Shown one piece after another: positions 17,802 to 25,683 of a DNA stretch of 64,000 nt. A model generated the notes under the pieces. It was not told the DNA's origin. It was given only the letters and a program-made list of their open reading frames with translations, and ran no database searches. The translations under genes were made by a program, and so were the position numbers. Each line of letters starts with the position of its first letter. Positions within the stretch are counted from its first letter, which is position 1. Source of the DNA: Clostridium aestuarii (GTDB lineage Bacteria; Bacillota; Clostridia; Clostridiales; Clostridiaceae). The DNA lies in contig NZ_JAPQER010000006.1 in assembly GCF_026735135.1 (NCBI RefSeq), forward strand, positions 1 through 64,000, given 5' to 3'.

Positions 17802-19262
17802 TTATAACAAATCTGCAACAATTTCTTGTATAAACTCAAGAACTGGATTTGGAAATAATCCTAATAAAACCGTTATCACAGTTATTGAAACTATGGGAAC
17901 AAGCATCTTCATTGGTGCTTCCTCTATTTTAACCACTTCTTCCCCTTCTTCTTTTTTAAAAAATGCAACTGCTACAATTGGTAATAGATACAAAGCTGTT
18001 AATAATGCACTTAAAAGTAATATTGCTACAAAAAGTGCTTTTCCTTCTGCTAATCCCCCTAATGCTAAATACCACTTACTTACAAATCCATTTGTTGGTG
18101 GAATACCTATAAGCGATACAGATGCAATTGCAAAGCACCACATTGTAACTGGCATTTTTTTACCAATTCCCTTTATCTGACTAATTTCTGTTTTATGTGT
18201 GGTGTACATAATAGTCCCTACACAGAAAAACAGCGTTATTTTTATGACTGCATGATTAATTAAGTGCAAAAGACCGCCAACCAAAGCCTCTTCATTTAAA
18301 AGTATTATTCCTAACATTATATATCCTAATTGGCTAATTGTTGAATAAGCTAATCTCTTTTTCAAATTTTGTTGATTTAATGCTAAAAGTGATCCTAGTA
18401 ATATAGTGATTCCAACCAAAATGCTCATATAAACATTTCCTTTTGTTGCTTTTACAGCGTCAGCTCCAAATACAAAGAAGTTCATTCTAATAAGTGCAAA
18501 TACACCAGATTTCACAACTGCTACAGCATGCAGAAGTGAGCTAACAGGAGTAGGCGCAACCATAGCTGCTGGTAACCATGAATGAAATGGAACCAATGCA
18601 GCCTTCACTCCAAACCCTATAAACATAGCTATATAAATACCCAAACATAGCTTTATATTATCTTGATAAATTCCTGATAATATTCCACGAGGAACAAAAT
18701 TAAGATTATTGGTAATACTAAATAATAACAGCATACCTAATAAAACAAGAGTTGCTCCACCAAAGGAATAAATAAGATATTTTTTCCCACTTTGAAGTGC
18801 CTGCTTAGTTCCACTATGAATAACTAAAGGAAAAGTTGCTAAAGTAAGAAATTCATAAAAAACATATAGTGTAATAAGATTTCCTGAAAACCCTATTCCC
18901 AACGTTATACCTAAAGTAAAAGTAAAAAATGCAAAAAATCTATTTTCTCCACCTTCATGTTTCATATATTCCATTGAATAGAAAGCAGTAAATATCCATA
19001 ATATCGATACTAATAAAGAAAACAATACTCCTAATTTATCTATTTTTAAGTAAATATCTAAAAAGTTATTGAACTTCAATAAATGAATTTCTCCATATTT
19101 AACAGAATGAAAAACATATACTGTTAAAATAAAATTGAAAATAACTCCAGTACCAACAAACAAATTTCTTTCTTTATCTTTCTCAAATTTTGTTATAGCT
19201 ATTATTGCCGCTAAAACAAACGGAAATACAATTGGAAGTACAATCATTACATTATTCAACAT
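17802..19262 (-). CDS. mrpD: MrpD/NuoN-like antiporter subunit (second of two)
   Basis: A 486-residue polytopic protein with about 14 helices of the proton-conducting membrane transporter family. Key residues are the TM5 glutamate in LYVFYEFLTLATFPL and the TM7 lysine in GFGVKAALVPFHSWLPAAM. LINHAVIKITLFFCVGTI provides the discontinuous-helix histidine and lysine. The ATG follows AGGGGAGAG and lies 10 bases after the previous gene. In Mrp complexes such subunits conduct protons for Na+/H+ exchange. A fragment of this gene was duplicated downstream (15536-15706). Confidence 0.88.
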   Translation of the reverse strand: MLNNVMIVLPIVFPFVLAAIIAITKFEKDKERNLFVGTGVIFNFILTVYVFHSVKYGEIHLLKFNNFLDIYLKIDKLGVLFSLLVSILWIFTAFYSMEYMKHEGGENRFFAFFTFTLGITLGIGFSGNLITLYVFYEFLTLATFPLVIHSGTKQALQSGKKYLIYSFGGATLVLLGMLLLFSITNNLNFVPRGILSGIYQDNIKLCLGIYIAMFIGFGVKAALVPFHSWLPAAMVAPTPVSSLLHAVAVVKSGVFALIRMNFFVFGADAVKATKGNVYMSILVGITILLGSLLALNQQNLKKRLAYSTISQLGYIMLGIILLNEEALVGGLLHLINHAVIKITLFFCVGTIMYTTHKTEISQIKGIGKKMPVTMWCFAIASVSLIGIPPTNGFVSKWYLALGGLAEGKALFVAILLLSALLTALYLLPIVAVAFFKKEEGEEVVKIEEAPMKMLVPIVSITVITVLLGLFPNPVLEFIQEIVADLL

Positions 19263-19272
19263 AAACTCTCCC

Positions 19273-20745
19273 CTATCCTAAGCCTAATTTTATTAATGAT
19301 ATTATCCATTTTGACGCAGCACCTACATAAATCATTGCCGCTATCAAAGCAATAACTGGAATTTCTTCTCTCAACGGCTTACTTTTTGACTTATAAACTT
19401 TATCTTTAAGATTTTCTTCACCAAAAAATCCATTTATAATAATAGGAAAGTAATATGCTACATTTAACAAACTACTTGCTAGTATAATTACAATTAAGCC
19501 CATTCTATTAATTTCTATGCTTGCTAGTGCTAAATACCATTTACTTATAAACCCTGGTAATATAGGTATCCCAACCATAGATAATGCTCCTAATGCAAAA
19601 AGCCCTAATGTAACTGGCATTTCTTTACCAATTCCTTTTAATTCTTTTAGCTTTTTGTAACCTGTTTTTTCAATCATAGAGCCAGCTGATAAGAACAATG
19701 CTGATTTAGTAACTGCATGACCTACCATATGAAAGATTGCCATTGTAAGTCCCAATTTTGTTCCCATTCCTATCCCTAAAAAAATATATCCTACCTGTGC
19801 CACACTTGAATAAGCTATTACTTTTTTTATATTCTTTTGGAATATAGCATATACAGAACCCATAATCATACCTATACTACCTAATATCATTATAATATCT
19901 AGTATGTGAAATTGCCTTATGATATCAATTCCAAAAACTCTATATAACACCTTAATTAAAAGTAAAATAAATGCTTTTAAAACTAAAGATGATAATATCG
20001 CACTTGATGGAGCTGGAGCACTTGCATGCGCATCTGGAAGCCATGTATGTAGGGGAAACATTGCACTTTTTACTCCTAATCCTACCGTGAATAACCCCAA
20101 CGTAATTAATATAGCATTAGGATAATTACTATAACTTTTCATTAATTCCCCATGAATAAATCTCATGTTTAAATGTCCTGTCATTGAATATAAGAAAGCT
20201 ATTCCCATAAGAACAAGTCCTGAACCCAAACAACTCATAATTAAATATTTTAAAGCTGCTTTTAAATTATCTCTTTTAGTCTTAATTACTACAATTCCAC
20301 AAGAAGCAAGAGTACTTATTTCTATAAACACATAACTATTAAATATATCATTTGTATAAGTAATGCCTAATAAAGATCCCATTATAATATTAATCATTAA
20401 ATAATATAACGGAATTTTATCTTCTTTTATTTCTTTATCAATACTGTAAATTGAATACCAAATAATCATCGCTGCTACAAAAGTAAATAAAACTCCCATT
20501 ATAACTTCAATTATACCTATATGAAATTCAATTCCCCATGGCGCATCGAAATGACCTACTCTATATATATAGCTTCCATTATTTATAACATAATTCATGT
20601 TTATGATTGAAAGAATCATCGAACATATTATAGAAACAAAGCTTATTGCTTTTACAGTGCTTTTTTTATTTATTATTGGCATAACAAAAGAAGTTACAAA
20701 CAAAATCAAGATTACCAATAACGGAAAACTCTTAATAATCAACAC
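19273..20745 (-). CDS. mrpD: MrpD/NuoN-like antiporter subunit (first of two)
   Basis: A 490-residue membrane protein of the same superfamily. The conserved charges are the glutamate in YVFIEISTLASCGIV, the lysine in LGVKSAMFPLHTWLPDAHAS and the lysine in SLVLKAF. The likely start is GTG at 20745, preceded by GAGAGGTAGA, one base past the mrpC stop. It is distinct from the 486-residue neighbour, so the operon carries two different MrpD-type subunits besides the two NuoL-like ones. Its role is a proton channel module of the antiporter. Confidence 0.88.
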   Translation of the reverse strand: MLIIKSFPLLVILILFVTSFVMPIINKKSTVKAISFVSIICSMILSIINMNYVINNGSYIYRVGHFDAPWGIEFHIGIIEVIMGVLFTFVAAMIIWYSIYSIDKEIKEDKIPLYYLMINIIMGSLLGITYTNDIFNSYVFIEISTLASCGIVVIKTKRDNLKAALKYLIMSCLGSGLVLMGIAFLYSMTGHLNMRFIHGELMKSYSNYPNAILITLGLFTVGLGVKSAMFPLHTWLPDAHASAPAPSSAILSSLVLKAFILLLIKVLYRVFGIDIIRQFHILDIIMILGSIGMIMGSVYAIFQKNIKKVIAYSSVAQVGYIFLGIGMGTKLGLTMAIFHMVGHAVTKSALFLSAGSMIEKTGYKKLKELKGIGKEMPVTLGLFALGALSMVGIPILPGFISKWYLALASIEINRMGLIVIILASSLLNVAYYFPIIINGFFGEENLKDKVYKSKSKPLREEIPVIALIAAMIYVGAASKWIISLIKLGLG

Positions 20746-20746
20746 T

Positions 20747-21112
20747 CTACCTCTCCTTCATCATTTTAATAATTTCATCCAATTCAATAGTTCCATATGC
20801 TTCGTTTATCTTAATTGTTAATGCAAGCGCAAAAGCTGTTGTACTAACTGCAACTACAATACCTGTTAACATAAGCGATGTAGGAATTGGATTTATATAT
20901 CCTTCAACACCTTTATAGCCATTGACGATAATGGGTGCTTCTCTTCCTTCTATATATCCTTTTGCAATGAAAAACAAAAATACTGCTGTATCCATAATAT
21001 TCATGCCAATAATCTTTTTAATCAAATTATTATGTAACAGCAACATAGCAAATCCTATTCCAAACAGAATAACTGAAGCTACTTCATAATAATTTGTTAT
21101 TAATCCTTCCAT
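20747..21112 (-). CDS. mrpC: Mrp antiporter subunit C (NuoK-like)
   Basis: A 121-residue protein with three transmembrane helices and the family's NPIPTSLMLTGIVVAVSTTA segment, corresponding to the NuoK fold. It starts 2 bases after the mrpB stop. Compared with typical MrpC it has a slightly longer loop (about residues 57-72) containing EGREAPIIVNGYKGVEG. It is a structural partner of the antiporter-type subunits in the membrane. Confidence 0.92.
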   Translation of the reverse strand: MEGLITNYYEVASVILFGIGFAMLLLHNNLIKKIIGMNIMDTAVFLFFIAKGYIEGREAPIIVNGYKGVEGYINPIPTSLMLTGIVVAVSTTAFALALTIKINEAYGTIELDEIIKMMKER

Positions 21113-21114
21113 AT

Positions 21115-21534
21115 CTATACTTCCCCTTCATTAAATAAGCTGTAAAAAACATACATTGTTATTGCTACAATAGCACCTACCAAAATATTTAATGGCAACA
21201 AAAATCCACCACTTAATATTTTTCCTGGTGTACCTAGTGGAGGTTGCGGCCAGTGCAAGTGACTTCCCCCTGAAACAAAACTATAACCTTTAAGCATTCC
21301 ATATAACATTATTGAACTACAAATAAATATTATTAATTTTCTATATTCAAATTTTTCCTGAGCCTTATCTTTTCCATATGCAATTCTATACAGTATTAAA
21401 CTAGCTCCGATAATAGTTCCTCCTGCAAAACCACCTCCTGGACTTAAATGTCCATGGAAAATAACATATATACCAAATATCTGTGTAAAAGGAATAACTA
21501 TTTTGCTTATCTCTTTTAAAAGAGTATCTTTCAT
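21115..21534 (-). CDS. mrpB: Mrp antiporter subunit B (MnhB domain)
   Basis: A 139-residue membrane protein with the MnhB signature: IFGIYVIFHGHLSPGGGFAG near the N-terminus, followed by helices and a final LPLNILVGAIVAITMYVFY. The ATG follows AGGAGTG. The genes before and after it in the operon encode the MbhE-like and MrpC subunits. MrpB is required for assembly and activity of Mrp complexes; it has no catalytic motif of its own. Confidence 0.92.
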   Translation of the reverse strand: MKDTLLKEISKIVIPFTQIFGIYVIFHGHLSPGGGFAGGTIIGASLILYRIAYGKDKAQEKFEYRKLIIFICSSIMLYGMLKGYSFVSGGSHLHWPQPPLGTPGKILSGGFLLPLNILVGAIVAITMYVFYSLFNEGEV

Positions 21535-21554
21535 AAAATCACTCCTATTAGTAT

Positions 21555-21839
21555 TTATTTAACTTTCTCTTTATCCTTTTTTAAGACAATCAGCACTGTA
21601 ACCGCTGAGGTGAATAAAACACTTGCTTCAACAAAAGTATCAAAGGCACGATAGTCTAATATAACACCTGTTATAATATTAGTAGCTCCAGTATCTTTTA
21701 CTGTATTTTCTATATAATATTGCGCTACCTCATTATTTGCTGGTGTATCTGGACTACCAAACTTAGGAAGTTCATTAACTCCTAGAAGTAAAATTAAAAT
21801 TAAACTTAATGTAACTAAAAAAGCAACTATTTTTCTCAT
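21555..21839 (-). CDS. MbhE-like Mrp subunit (C-terminal MrpA equivalent)
   Basis: A 94-residue protein with an N-terminal helix, an exposed loop (NELPKFGSPDTPANNEVAQY) and the conserved stretch DTGATNIITGVILDYRAFDT followed by a second helix. This corresponds to the MbhE domain found in membrane-bound hydrogenases and at the C-terminal end of MrpA. Here it is a separate gene. It overlaps the DUF4040 gene by 4 bases (ATGA), implying coupling. The split-MrpA arrangement is typical of group 2 Mrp operons. Confidence 0.85.
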   Translation of the reverse strand: MRKIVAFLVTLSLILILLLGVNELPKFGSPDTPANNEVAQYYIENTVKDTGATNIITGVILDYRAFDTFVEASVLFTSAVTVLIVLKKDKEKVK

Positions 21840-22075
21840 TTTTTTACCCCTTTAATTCTTTTTAATGTAAGTATGAATAAAACCGTGGTAATTCCTGCTC
21901 CCACAGCTGCCTCTGTAATTGCAACATCAGGAGCATTTAGCTGCTGCCATAAAATGGCCATTATCAAGCTATATACCATAAATACAATTACTGCTCCTAA
22001 TAAGTTTCTTATAAAAGACACTGCTATAGAAGCCCCTATCAAAATCAAAAGCATAATAATACTAAATAACTTCAT
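21836..22075 (-). CDS. DUF4040 (MbhD-like) Mrp subunit
   Basis: A 79-residue three-helix membrane protein with the diagnostic MAILWQQLNAPDVAITEAAV-GAG segment of DUF4040/MbhD, normally fused into the C-terminal half of MrpA. The conserved acidic residues in this helix are thought to lie in the sodium or proton path. It overlaps mrpG by 14 bases and the MbhE-like gene by 4. Confidence 0.88.
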   Translation of the reverse strand: MKLFSIIMLLILIGASIAVSFIRNLLGAVIVFMVYSLIMAILWQQLNAPDVAITEAAVGAGITTVLFILTLKRIKGVKK

Positions 22076-22382
22076 CTTTACTCACTCCAACATCAGATTT
22101 TTCTAAATTCTTAATTTTATATTCTGCTTTAGTAATTAAATGAGTAGCTGTAGGATTAGTAGTCCATAAAAAAACTATAATAATTAACATTTTTAAACTG
22201 ACAATATTAAACCCATTATATATAATTAATGCTATTAAAGATAAAATTGCACCTAAAGTATCACATTTTGCTGCACCATGTGATCTTGTGAACAAATCCG
22301 GAAATCTTAATATTCCTATTGTTCCAACCATGAAAAAGAATAATCCACCACAAAGGAAAATTCCTGTTATAATCGTTTTCAC
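22062..22382 (-). CDS. mrpG: Mrp antiporter subunit G
   Basis: A 106-residue protein with three helices and the MnhG/PhaG signature GTIGILRFPDLFTRSHGAAK-CDTLGA. WTTNPTATHLITKAEY follows near the end. It overlaps mrpF by 4 bases. The family is an essential small subunit of Mrp cation/proton antiporters. Confidence 0.93.
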   Translation of the reverse strand: MKTIITGIFLCGGLFFFMVGTIGILRFPDLFTRSHGAAKCDTLGAILSLIALIIYNGFNIVSLKMLIIIVFLWTTNPTATHLITKAEYKIKNLEKSDVGVSKDEVI

Positions 22383-22648
22383 TTATTTTTCCCTCCTGAC
22401 TTCATGATAAAGTTAGATATAACAATGGAAGCAATAAAACTAATTAACGCATATACTATTGCCACATCAATGAAATACGTTTCATGTATTAAAAATGATA
22501 CAATGAGAATTAGAATTATTGTTTTAGTTCCTATAACATTTATAGCTACAAGACGGTTGGCAGCACCCGGTCCTTTAATAGCTCTAAACAAACATAATAT
22601 GATAGTTACTGCCAAAAACAAGGTGGCAAAAACTAATAATTTTGTCAT
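22379..22648 (-). CDS. mrpF: Mrp antiporter subunit F
   Basis: An 89-residue three-helix protein with the MrpF hallmarks LFRAIKGPGAANRLVAINVI and the acidic residue in TYFIDVAIVYALISF. Some MrpF homologues have been linked to bile-salt and sodium resistance. The gene starts 7 bases after mrpE and overlaps mrpG. Confidence 0.93.
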   Translation of the reverse strand: MTKLLVFATLFLAVTIILCLFRAIKGPGAANRLVAINVIGTKTIILILIVSFLIHETYFIDVAIVYALISFIASIVISNFIMKSGGKNK

Positions 22649-22655
22649 AATACCT

Positions 22656-23126
22656 TTATCCCTCTACTTTCAATAAAATTTTTTCAAATTTAGAATCTAG
22701 TAAGTCTTCTTTATATTCTGATTTTAAACAATGAACAACAAGTTCATCATTTTCCATCAAAACAGTAATTGTTCCTGGTGTCAGTGTAATAGAATTAGCA
22801 AGAATCGTTCTACAAAACTCAGATTTTAATTTAGTTTTAAATTTAACTATTTGTGGAGATATTTCCATTTTTGTACTTAACACAATCTTGGCAACCTTAA
22901 AGTTCGCTATAAAAATTTCTTTTATCAATACTCCAATATAAACAATCCAATATTTCAATTTACTAATGGAAAACTTCCCTTTTATATCACTAGAATGTAT
23001 TAATTCTGTATTAAAAATAGCTATCATTAAGCTTAATAATACTCCTATTGTTACTGTTTCTATATTTACATTTCCTGATAAAACAGTCCAAAATAATACA
23101 TATAATATAATAACTTTAAATATCAT
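22656..23126 (-). CDS. mrpE: Mrp antiporter subunit E, first gene of the operon
   Basis: A 156-residue protein with N-terminal helices and a cytoplasmic domain carrying the family motif ANSITLTPGTITVLMENDEL. MrpE is the usual assembly-related subunit. The ATG follows AAAAGGAGG. The gene is the first of eleven consecutive minus-strand genes and remnants reaching to 13503. It lies about 40 bases from the -12 element of a -24/-12 promoter. The full order E-F-G-DUF4040-MbhE-B-C-D-D-L-L matches a cation/proton antiporter. No hydrogenase or other oxidoreductase subunit is present. Confidence 0.92.
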   Translation of the reverse strand: MIFKVIILYVLFWTVLSGNVNIETVTIGVLLSLMIAIFNTELIHSSDIKGKFSISKLKYWIVYIGVLIKEIFIANFKVAKIVLSTKMEISPQIVKFKTKLKSEFCRTILANSITLTPGTITVLMENDELVVHCLKSEYKEDLLDSKFEKILLKVEG

Positions 23127-23164
23127 ATATAATACCTCCTTTTCTTGTTATCACAACCTTATAT

Positions 23165-23181
23165 AGCAAAGTTTATGCCAA
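23165..23181 (-). promoter_or_regulatory. Sigma-54 (-24/-12) promoter of the Mrp operon
   Basis: The minus strand reads TTGGCATAAACTTTGCT: GG and GC doublets are 10 bases apart and 15 of 17 consensus positions are kept. Transcription would start near 23154, about 28 bases before the mrpE ATG. A gene for a sigma-54 activator ends about 200 bases upstream. Confidence 0.85.
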
Positions 23182-23259
23182 AAATAATTTAAATATAAGT
23201 ATGTTTCCCCTATCTCTTTATTTTAGCCATGTACAAAACATCTTTTTTTTATGAAACAA

Positions 23260-23294
23260 AAAAAAGATTACAAATTTTTTTTGTAATCTTTTTT
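23260..23294 (-). terminator. Terminator of the sigma-54 activator gene
   Basis: Perfect 15-base inverted repeat (23260-23274 and 23280-23294, AAAAAAGATTACAAA) with a 5-base loop; its minus-strand arm ends in six Ts. It separates the activator transcript from the Mrp promoter. Confidence 0.75.
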
Positions 23295-23374
23295 AGTGTT
23301 TCATTTTGAAACACTGGTCTGACTTTTGACAAGTTTCATGTGCCATAATGAAACGTGCGTTTCATTATGGCACA
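23295..23374. promoter_or_regulatory. Two palindromes sharing GTTTCA/TGAAAC, candidate enhancer sites of the Mrp operon
   Basis: Site 1 (23295-23315) is AGTGTTTCA-N3-TGAAACACT. Site 2 (23339-23374) is a 16-base inverted repeat whose core is ATGAAAC-GTGC-GTTTCAT. A lone GTTTCAT lies at 23333-23339. The sites lie 115-210 bases upstream of the -24/-12 promoter and just behind the activator gene, where an upstream activating sequence is expected. No T-run follows site 2, so it is not a good terminator. Binding by the adjacent regulator is inferred. Confidence 0.7.
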
Positions 23375-23385
23375 TATAGACTGAT

Positions 23386-25380
23386 TTAATCATATTCTAT
23401 GCCATATTTTTTCATTTTCCTATACATTGTACTTCTGCCAATTCCCAATATTTTAGCAGCTGCCGCTATATTTTTATTAGATTCTCTTATTGTTCTTTCA
23501 ATAGCAATTTTTTCTAGTTCATCTAAAGTAAACAATTTTTTTTCTTGCTTAATATCCTCTATACTTATAGTTGGTTTTATATAACTAGGTATATTTTTAT
23601 CAGTTAATACCATACTATCAACAGCCATATTTACTACAGTTTGCATAACATTCTGTAATTCTCTAACATTACCAGGCCAATTATAGTTACCCATACCATT
23701 ATAAAAACTTGGTTCAATATTTTTTATATTTCTTCCTGTTTCTCTGCTAAATTTTTCCACAAAATGGTCAATAAATATTTTTATATCTTCTTTTCTTTCT
23801 CTTAAAGAAGGTGTATATATTTGCATAACATTTATTCTATAAAATAAATCTCTTCTAAAATTACCCAATTCTACTTCTTTACTTAAATCCTTGTTGGTAG
23901 CTGCAATAACACTTACATCGATTGGAATAACCTCATGTCCTCCAACTCTAACTATTTTTCTATCTTCAAGTACTCTAAGCAAACTAACTTGAGCGTCAAG
24001 AGGCATATCTCCAATTTCATCAAGAAAAATGGTACCTCCATCTGCTAATTCAAACTTTCCTGGATGTCCACCTCTTTTTGCTCCTGTAAAGGCCCCCTCT
24101 ATATAACCAAAAAGCTCACTTGAAACCAATTCTCTAGGTATAGCCCCACAATTTAAAAATACAAATGGATAGTCTTTTCTATCACTCTCATTATGAATTG
24201 CCTGTGCAAACATTTCCTTGCCTGTACCACTTTCACCTTGTAAAAGTATAGTAGTATCTGTATTAGCTGAAATCCGAGCTAGCTTTACAGCATTTTCAAT
24301 ACTTTTACTATTTCCTAGAATATCATCAAAAGTAAACTTAGCATTTGCACCAACTATTTTATTTACCAAACTATGTATCGATTTAGCTTCTACAAAAGTA
24401 ATAACTACATCATCCGAAGTTTTTTTGTATACAGATTTAATAGGAATTATACTCGCAATAACTGTCTTTTTTCTACCACTTCTCGTTTTAAAATAAAGCT
24501 CTTCCTCTGTATATTTTTTCCTTTTACTTATACCTTCAATAATTTCATTACGATTATTATGAGATAAAATTTCACTGAAATTTTTATTAATAATGTTTTT
24601 CTGAGTATACCCAAGTATTTTACGTCCAAACCTATTCATGCTTATAATATTACCTATTCTATCAATCCTTATAATACCTTCTGAAATAGATTCTGTAATC
24701 TGAAAAATCCTCTCATTGGTAATAGTTAATTCTTTGTTTCTTTCTTCTAGTTTCATTTCTTTTTCTATAGCTTCTGCCGCTGCTACTATCATGCCTAATG
24801 TATGAGGATGAACAAGCTCACAATTTCCTGTTATGCTTAAAACCCCCATAATACTTCTATTTTTATCTTTTATAGGGCACGCAGAAGATGTTAGATTATG
24901 ATATTCTTTAATATAATGTTCTCCACCTAAAACCTGTATGGGTTTTCCCGTAATCAGTGCAATACCTATAGCATTCGTTCCATTAATCTCCTCTTTTACA
25001 TTATATCCATCATATAATCCTGACATATAGTACATATTTACAACTTTTTCATCACCTATATGCTCTAAAACATATCCATCTCTATCCGTTAATCTTATTA
25101 TAAAATGTGTATCCTTAACTAACTTATATAGACTATCCATAAAAGGCTTTGCAGTATCTAATAAAGGTTTAAATTCTTCATATCTTTTTTTAAATTCTTT
25201 TTTTAAAAGTCTATTAGGCAGTTTTTTAACAAACGGATCTATTCCATAAGTTTTACTTCTTTTCCATGATTCTGCAATAACATCTCTAATCCCATTTTTA
25301 TCAAACTCTTTATCTTTTATGAACAATTTCCACTTATTAATAATATTCTGATTTTTACTAAGTAGCTTTTGTACAGGCAA
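23386..25380 (-). CDS. AcoR-like sigma-54-dependent activator (GAF-PAS-AAA+-Fis)
   Basis: A 664-residue regulator. An N-terminal AcoR-type region contains a GAF domain at about residues 75-205, including INGTNAIGIAL and LTSSACPI. A PAS domain follows at about 222-335. The AAA+ domain has Walker A GESGTGKE at 382-389, an intact GAFTGA loop at 429-434 and DEIGD near 454. A Fis-type HTH lies at the end (IAAAAKILGIGRSTMYRKMK). A TTG start at 25380 is chosen because GGAGG sits 6 bases before it, inside the longer open frame. The family activates sigma-54 polymerase in response to small molecules. Its neighbour downstream, behind a -24/-12 promoter, is the Mrp operon, the likely target. The signal is unknown. 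Confidence 0.92.
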   Translation of the reverse strand: MPVQKLLSKNQNIINKWKLFIKDKEFDKNGIRDVIAESWKRSKTYGIDPFVKKLPNRLLKKEFKKRYEEFKPLLDTAKPFMDSLYKLVKDTHFIIRLTDRDGYVLEHIGDEKVVNMYYMSGLYDGYNVKEEINGTNAIGIALITGKPIQVLGGEHYIKEYHNLTSSACPIKDKNRSIMGVLSITGNCELVHPHTLGMIVAAAEAIEKEMKLEERNKELTITNERIFQITESISEGIIRIDRIGNIISMNRFGRKILGYTQKNIINKNFSEILSHNNRNEIIEGISKRKKYTEEELYFKTRSGRKKTVIASIIPIKSVYKKTSDDVVITFVEAKSIHSLVNKIVGANAKFTFDDILGNSKSIENAVKLARISANTDTTILLQGESGTGKEMFAQAIHNESDRKDYPFVFLNCGAIPRELVSSELFGYIEGAFTGAKRGGHPGKFELADGGTIFLDEIGDMPLDAQVSLLRVLEDRKIVRVGGHEVIPIDVSVIAATNKDLSKEVELGNFRRDLFYRINVMQIYTPSLRERKEDIKIFIDHFVEKFSRETGRNIKNIEPSFYNGMGNYNWPGNVRELQNVMQTVVNMAVDSMVLTDKNIPSYIKPTISIEDIKQEKKLFTLDELEKIAIERTIRESNKNIAAAAKILGIGRSTMYRKMKKYGIEYD

Positions 25381-25404
25381 AAAATTTCCTCCAATCATAC
25401 TATT

Positions 25405-25587
25405 TTACTCTTTATCTTTTTCTTTTTCATTTTCTTTAGATTTATACCAATCTTTTGGATCCTTTATTTCAAAAGGAAAAATATTAGCATTAAACTCTTC
25501 ACCAGAATCATCCATAGGATTTTTAGTAATAACTACAAACACAATAATTACTGAAATTATTATTAGCAACCAAATAAATAATTTCAC
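25405..25587 (-). CDS. Small single-pass membrane protein upstream of the sigma-54 activator
   Basis: A 60-residue protein not recognised as a known family. It has one N-terminal transmembrane helix (about residues 3-23) and a charged tail ending in KENEKEKDKE. The GTG start at 25587 follows AGAGGTGAGAT. It ends 24 bases before the activator's TTG start, so the two are probably cotranscribed. A membrane-anchored partner or sensor of the activator is possible but unsupported beyond position. Confidence 0.6.
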   Translation of the reverse strand: MKLFIWLLIIISVIIVFVVITKNPMDDSGEEFNANIFPFEIKDPKDWYKSKENEKEKDKE

Positions 25588-25683
25588 TCATCTCACCTCT
25601 TCTAATATAACATCAGGTTATAATAAGATTTTTTAATATTAAACTATTATATTTTTAGTGAAAAATATATACACTTTTAAATA

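Noticed and set aside
13503-23126. A membrane-bound hydrogenase or formate hydrogenlyase operon
   Set aside because: MbhD/MbhE-like and NuoL-like subunits occur there too, but no NiFe large or small subunit, ferredoxin or other oxidoreductase gene is present; E, F, G, B and C define an Mrp antiporter.
23339-23374. The long inverted repeat as terminator of the sigma-54 activator gene
   Set aside because: No T-run follows on the minus strand. A better terminator with a T-run lies at 23260-23294, and the half-sites recur in a second palindrome.
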